Origin: RDXT01 sp033765305
GTDB taxonomy: Bacteria; Bacteroidota; Bacteroidia; J057
Direction: 5' to 3'
DNA length: 64,000 nt
Assembly: GCA_033765305.1 (NCBI GenBank)
Contig: JANRID010000015.1
Location: 36,467-100,466, forward strand
Positions 60,155 through 64,000 of the stretch are shown here, in pieces. How positions within the stretch are numbered: the stretch's first letter is position 1; each line of letters opens with the position of its first letter. The translations under genes and the position numbers were made by a program. The notes beneath the pieces are model-generated. The model was not told the origin of the DNA. It searched no databases and saw only the letters and a list, made by a program, of their open reading frames with translations.

Positions 60155-60475
60155 ACCGATTGTTGTTTGCAGGTGTGTCCGTTCAAAACTACGCATTGTC
60201 CGCGGGGAAACAAATCTGGACAATCTGTAGGAAAACGAACACGGTGTTAGAATATTGAATGATGCACAGCGGTTTCGGGGCTGATCAAAGGTTTCTTCAG
60301 CAATTATCATGCCCGTTCTGCGTCTGCGGGGATTTCTGCCGCGCAGACTGCGCAGGATGGTCGGGCCGGATGATTCTGCGCATCCGGGTTGATATTGGCA
60401 AGGCCAACGGCTATTTTTACCCCGCTTTCGGGTTTTCTGCCCGGATCTGTCTGATCTCTTAACCCCGACTCTCCT
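60155..60475. other. 321-bp intergenic region upstream of mdh
   Basis: No gene seen. It holds the leaders of two divergent genes; only the mdh promoter candidate (60389-60419) is recognisable. The minus-strand promoter of the coiled-coil protein was not found. Confidence 0.5.
60389..60419 (+). promoter_or_regulatory. Bacteroidota-type promoter for mdh
   Basis: TTG (60389-60391), 20-bp spacer, TATTTTTA (60412-60419, one mismatch to TAnnTTTG), 56 bp before the start. Confidence 0.4.
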
Positions 60476-61420
60476 ATGTCTAAAGTAACTGTCATCGGCG
60501 CCGGCAATGTGGGTGCTACCTGCGCCGAGGTGATCGCCCGCGCGGAAGTGGCTACCGAGGTGGTCATGGTCGATATCAAGGAAAATTTTGCCGAAGGCAA
60601 GGCCCTCGACCAGTGGCAAACCGCTCCGATCAACTACTACAGCACGCGCCTCACCGGCTCGACGAACGATTACACGAAGACCGCCGGCTCGGATGTGGTG
60701 GTGATTACGTCCGGCCTGCCCCGCAAGCCGGGCATGAGCCGCGATGACCTCATCGCCACCAACGCCAACATCGTCAAGAGCGTCACCGAGCAGGTGGTGA
60801 AGCACAGCCCCAACGCCATCATCATCGTGGTGAGCAACCCGCTCGATGTGATGACCTACTGCGCCTTCCTCACCAGCAAGTTCCCCGCCCAACGCGTGTT
60901 CGGCATGGCCGGCATCCTGGACACGGCCCGCTACCGCGCCTTCCTGGCCACCGAACTCAACGTGAGCCCCAAGGACATCCAGGCCGTGCTGATGGGCGGC
61001 CACGGGGATACCATGGTGCCGTTGCCGCGCTACACGACCGTGGGGGGCATCCCGGTCACCGAGCTCATCGCCGAGGACAAGCTCAACGCCATCGTGGAAC
61101 GCACCAAGAAGGGCGGTGGCGAGATCGTGAACCTGCTCGGCACCAGCGCCTGGTATGCCCCCGGCACCGCCGCGGCCCAGATGGTGGAGGCCATCGTGCG
61201 CGACCAGAAACGGGTGTTCCCGGTGTGCGCATGGCTCACCGGCGAGTACGGCCTGAAGGACGTGTACATGGGCGTGCCCGTGGTGCTCGGCCGCAAGGGC
61301 ATCGAGCGGATCATCGAGCTGAAGCTCACCAAGGACGAGCAGGAGCTCTGCAACGCCAGCGCCAAGGCCGTGAAGGAGGTGATGGATGTGCTGGACAAGA
61401 TGAACAACGTGCCGGCCTGA
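60476..61420 (+). CDS. mdh: Malate dehydrogenase
   Basis: 314 residues, NAD-dependent malate/oxaloacetate interconversion in the TCA cycle, LDH-like type. The NAD motif GAGNVGATCAEVIAR is at the N-terminus, DVVVITSGLPRKPGMSRDDL follows, then the catalytic GMAGILDTARYR (Asp/Arg) and GGHGDTMVPLPRYT (active-site His). Full length, no oddity in the protein. The DNA changes style: counting codons by eye, roughly a quarter of the first 80 end in A or T but only about one in twenty of the next 120. Confidence 0.97.
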   Translation: MSKVTVIGAGNVGATCAEVIARAEVATEVVMVDIKENFAEGKALDQWQTAPINYYSTRLTGSTNDYTKTAGSDVVVITSGLPRKPGMSRDDLIATNANIVKSVTEQVVKHSPNAIIIVVSNPLDVMTYCAFLTSKFPAQRVFGMAGILDTARYRAFLATELNVSPKDIQAVLMGGHGDTMVPLPRYTTVGGIPVTELIAEDKLNAIVERTKKGGGEIVNLLGTSAWYAPGTAAAQMVEAIVRDQKRVFPVCAWLTGEYGLKDVYMGVPVVLGRKGIERIIELKLTKDEQELCNASAKAVKEVMDVLDKMNNVPA

Positions 61421-61459
61421 GCCGGTCCCGACCGCTCCTTTTCCCGCGCCTGCGGCGCG

Positions 61460-63778
61460 CTAGCGCACCACCATCAATCGGCCGCGCTGCGGGCCGGCAC
61501 CGCCCTCCACCCACACCGCGTAGGCGCCCGGGCTCAACCGGCTGATGTCCACCCCCTGCCGGGGCTGCTCCACCCGACCGCTGAGGACCAGTTGGCCGGT
61601 GGGGCCCACCACGCGGTAGGTCATCCCGCTGGTGAACCCGTCGCCGAGCAAGAGGTCCACGCGGTCGCCCGCAGGGTTGGGACGCAGGAGGAGCGCGTCC
61701 GTGGCACCGGCCATCGCTTCCTGGACGCCCACGCCCACATCGTTGCGCCAGTAGCCGACACCGCCGCGGTAGTTGCCGGTGAACGCGTCCAGGTGCCCGT
61801 CACCGTTGATGTCCACCAGGGTCATGCTGCTGCGCATGCCCTCCCGGATCTCCTGGAAGGTGCTGTCCACCAAGGTGAACGCCCCGCTGAGGTTGCCGTC
61901 GATGTTCTTGTACTGGTGGAACCAGCCCGACTCGGAGCCCACCACCAGTTCACGCTCGCCATCGCTGTTCAGGTACATCCAGGGCACGCTGTAGCCCGTC
62001 ACGTTCCACCATTCGGTCACCACCACACCGCCCAGGGTGTCCGCGGCGGGGGTCCAGATGGGCGCGGCGGTCGTGCCCGTGTTGCGGAAGTAGTTGATGT
62101 TGCCGTTGCGTTCCCCCACGATCAGGTCGAGCAGGGCGTCGTTGTCCACCTTCACCAGCTGAGGCGTGGCGAACTGGCCCACGTCCATGGTGTCCCCGTT
62201 GCCATCGGTGATGTTGGGCGTTTCCAGGCTGAAGGCCGCCACCGGGCCCGTGGCGGTGTTGCGGAAGAAGTGCATCCGCCCCTGCAGGTCGCCGATGATC
62301 AGGTCCTGGTCCCCGTCGCCGTCCACATCGCCGAAGGCCGGGTACATGGCCGCGCCGATGCCGCTCGTGCTCAAGCTCATGTAGTCGTCCGTCACCAAGG
62401 TGAACGCCGGTGCGGTGGCCGTGCCCGTGTTCTCCATCAGCGCCAGCTTACCGGGGTAGTCGCCGCCGGGATTATAGTATCCGTAGTTGGCCACGATCAG
62501 GTCCATCAGCCCGTCGCCGTTGTGGTCGAAGGGCACGGGGTAGGCGCCTTCGCCGAAGTCCAGCATCTGTCCCTGCCACAGGGAGGTGCCGGCCAGGTCG
62601 AACACCGGAACGGCATCGGTGCCCGTGTTCAGGTAGTACCACACGCTTTGGAAGTTGTGGGTGAGGCTCGTGGCGTTGGGGCTCACCACCAGGTCGCGCT
62701 TGCCGTCGTTGTTCACGTCCACATGGTAGGCCCCGGGGAACACCGGCAGGTCCACCGGCACGTCCTGGGTGGGATAGGTGCTGTCCTGGGCCACCATCAA
62801 CGCATCGTTCAGCTCGCCGCCGTTGAACAGGGCGTTCAGCGTGTTGAACGAGATGTCGCCGAGCAGGAGCTCCTTCACCGTGTCGCCGTCCAGGTCCAGG
62901 GACAGCAGGGTGCTGCCCACGTGAGCGGCGGACCGGCCATCGGCCAGCTCGTCGCCCCGGGTCCGCGTCGCCTCCTGTCCGCGCTGCTGCAGGGCCTCCA
63001 CCGCCTCGGCGATCACGCCCGGCTCCAGCGGGAACTCCGGGTTCGGCACGTTGAAGCCGCACGGATGGTTCAGCTGGGTGGAGTTGTTGTTCACGTTCTC
63101 GCTGAAGTAGCCCCAGCATCGGTTCCGGACCTCGTACACCAGGCTGTCGCAGGTGCCGTACAGCTCCATGCTCAGGTTCTTGTGATACTCCACGTACGAG
63201 CCGAAGATGCTGAAGGTGAGCACGTCCAGGTCGCCGTCCGCGTCGATGTCGTCGATGGCGGGCACGTCCACCTGGGTCACGTACAGGTTCGGGCTCCAGG
63301 TGGGCACATAGTTGCTGCCCACCAGGCTGAACGCGAGCTCGAACTCCAGGCCATTGCCATCGCTCACGTTCTTGTACACACCGAAGCCGCCCTGCCCCTG
63401 CACATAGCCGAAGAGGTCCTCCTTGCCATCGCAGTTGTAGTCGCGCAGCAGCGCCCAGCTGTCCAGTTCGTTGAAGGGCCAGGTGCTGCTGAGCACCGGA
63501 TCGTAGGTGTAGTTCGTGCTGCCAGGAACACCGTCGTGCCGCAGCACCACCACCTCGGCACCCGCCCGGTCGAAGATGAAGATGTCCTTGGCCCCGTCGA
63601 GGTCCAGGTCGGCCTGGGACACCTGGCACCAGTTGAGCCCGCCCGCCCAGGCCATGGGCACCGCGGTGCCATTGCGCGTCACCGGCAGGCTGCCATCGTG
63701 GCGAAGGACGAACTGGCCATGGGCCGGAGCGCCGATCACCAGGAGACCGGCGGCGTAGGGGAGGAGCTTGCTGCGCAT
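61460..63778 (-). CDS. VCBS/FG-GAP repeat protein with type A T9SS sorting domain
   Basis: 772 residues with a signal peptide (AAGLLVIGAPAHGQ). The whole protein is made of beta-propeller repeats with Ca-binding DxDxDG loops (DLDLDGAKDIFIF, DIDADGDLDVLTF, VDVNNDGKRDLVV, FGDVDGDGDQDLIIG, VDINGDGHLDAF). The C-terminal region (LRPNPAGDRVDLLLGDG, then SPGAYAVWVEGGAGPQRGRL) is a type A T9SS sorting domain. A secreted adhesin-like or binding protein; no enzyme motif. Codon use is more GC3-rich than in genes to the left of 60 kb. It sits between mdh and secDF on the opposite strand. Confidence 0.9.
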   Translation of the reverse strand: MRSKLLPYAAGLLVIGAPAHGQFVLRHDGSLPVTRNGTAVPMAWAGGLNWCQVSQADLDLDGAKDIFIFDRAGAEVVVLRHDGVPGSTNYTYDPVLSSTWPFNELDSWALLRDYNCDGKEDLFGYVQGQGGFGVYKNVSDGNGLEFELAFSLVGSNYVPTWSPNLYVTQVDVPAIDDIDADGDLDVLTFSIFGSYVEYHKNLSMELYGTCDSLVYEVRNRCWGYFSENVNNNSTQLNHPCGFNVPNPEFPLEPGVIAEAVEALQQRGQEATRTRGDELADGRSAAHVGSTLLSLDLDGDTVKELLLGDISFNTLNALFNGGELNDALMVAQDSTYPTQDVPVDLPVFPGAYHVDVNNDGKRDLVVSPNATSLTHNFQSVWYYLNTGTDAVPVFDLAGTSLWQGQMLDFGEGAYPVPFDHNGDGLMDLIVANYGYYNPGGDYPGKLALMENTGTATAPAFTLVTDDYMSLSTSGIGAAMYPAFGDVDGDGDQDLIIGDLQGRMHFFRNTATGPVAAFSLETPNITDGNGDTMDVGQFATPQLVKVDNDALLDLIVGERNGNINYFRNTGTTAAPIWTPAADTLGGVVVTEWWNVTGYSVPWMYLNSDGERELVVGSESGWFHQYKNIDGNLSGAFTLVDSTFQEIREGMRSSMTLVDINGDGHLDAFTGNYRGGVGYWRNDVGVGVQEAMAGATDALLLRPNPAGDRVDLLLGDGFTSGMTYRVVGPTGQLVLSGRVEQPRQGVDISRLSPGAYAVWVEGGAGPQRGRLMVVR

Positions 63779-63879
63779 GGGAGGTATCGACCGGACGTGG
63801 CTCGGAGGTGCTCCGTTGCCCGTCGGGGCCCGGCAAAGCTAGGGGCCGGCCAAGCGGTCCGGCGCTTCGTGGCCCTTTC

Positions 63880-63887
63880 TATATTTG
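63880..63887 (+). promoter_or_regulatory. -7 element for secDF
   Basis: TATATTTG (exact TAnnTTTG), 66 bp before the start at 63954. A gaccg/cggtc hairpin lies in the leader. The -33 region is unclear. Confidence 0.5.
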
Positions 63888-63953
63888 CCGCCCCATTGAA
63901 AGACCGTGCCGCTTCCCGGCGCGGTCCCCATCCCCCGAAACACCCCGTCGGAC

Positions 63954-64000
63954 ATGCAGAACAGAGGCGCGTTGTGGATCTTCACCATCCTGCTGGCGCT
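63954..64000 (+). CDS. secDF: Protein translocase subunit SecDF, N-terminal start (continues past the window)
   Basis: The first 15 codons read MQNRGALWIFTILLA, the start of the first transmembrane segment of the fused Bacteroidota SecDF (typical members begin MQNKGA...). The gene runs off the right edge. The mdh-secDF proximity agrees with what I recall of some Bacteroidota genomes. Only the start is visible, so confidence is limited. Confidence 0.6.
   Translation, partial: MQNRGALWIFTILLA

Overview
The window is chromosomal DNA of a GC-rich member of the Bacteroidota, most like the Saprospiria group. It carries porQ of the type IX secretion system (T9SS), three proteins with type A T9SS sorting domains and one very large protein with a type B sorting domain. 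It also has a TonB-dependent receptor, a Bacteroidota-style SecDF start and many promoters with the Bacteroidota -7 element TAnnTTTG (sometimes with TTTG or TTG about 20 bp upstream). Long antisense frames over uvrA, carB and the PKD gene are by-products of the GC-rich codon use.

Left part (1-19.5 kb): end of a TonB receptor convergent with uvrA, which follows a membrane-associated lytic transglycosylase. Then come a LOG-family phosphoribohydrolase, porQ with a small membrane protein, a 1,876-residue PKD-repeat surface protein, an isoaspartyl peptidase lipoprotein, a two-component system read kinase then regulator, tRNA-Ser(CGA), and a DegP/HtrA-type protease.

Middle part (19.5-37 kb) mixes housekeeping genes (beta-carbonic anhydrase, mnmE, carB, ravA-like) with accessory and decaying genes. 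These include two Uma2 nuclease-like paralogues plus a third fragment, an AAA ATPase whose RloB-like partner survives only as a stub, and a DUF6922/AbiEii pair whose toxin is truncated. There is also a T9SS cargo protein built from seven 55-residue repeats, an AAA_14/DUF4143 ATPase, a Crp-family regulator with an outer-membrane protein, and an AT-rich two-gene island of unknown function.

Right part (37-60 kb): an MBL-fold exonuclease, a serpin lipoprotein, an SDR oxidoreductase, a ceramidase-like enzyme, an MFS transporter, the rplM-rpsI-rpsB operon (without tsf), and an AlkD-like repair protein. Next come a serine-hydrolase homologue that has lost all three catalytic motifs, a DUF433/DUF5615 toxin-antitoxin pair whose toxin is broken by a 5-bp duplication, and a secreted clan GH-A glycoside hydrolase. 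The part ends with a two-gene GMC dehydrogenase, superoxide dismutase, and a phosphopantetheinyl transferase/TlpA/redoxin cluster.

Right end (60.4-64 kb): mdh, a VCBS/FG-GAP T9SS cargo protein and the start of secDF. Codon use becomes markedly more GC3-rich inside mdh, so a real compositional change or an assembly join there should be considered.

No complete new defence system is evident. The most interesting material is the eroded defence/toxin loci, the AT-rich island with an E. coli-type promoter, the catalytically dead serine-hydrolase homologue, and the glycoside hydrolase with a binding module inside its catalytic domain.
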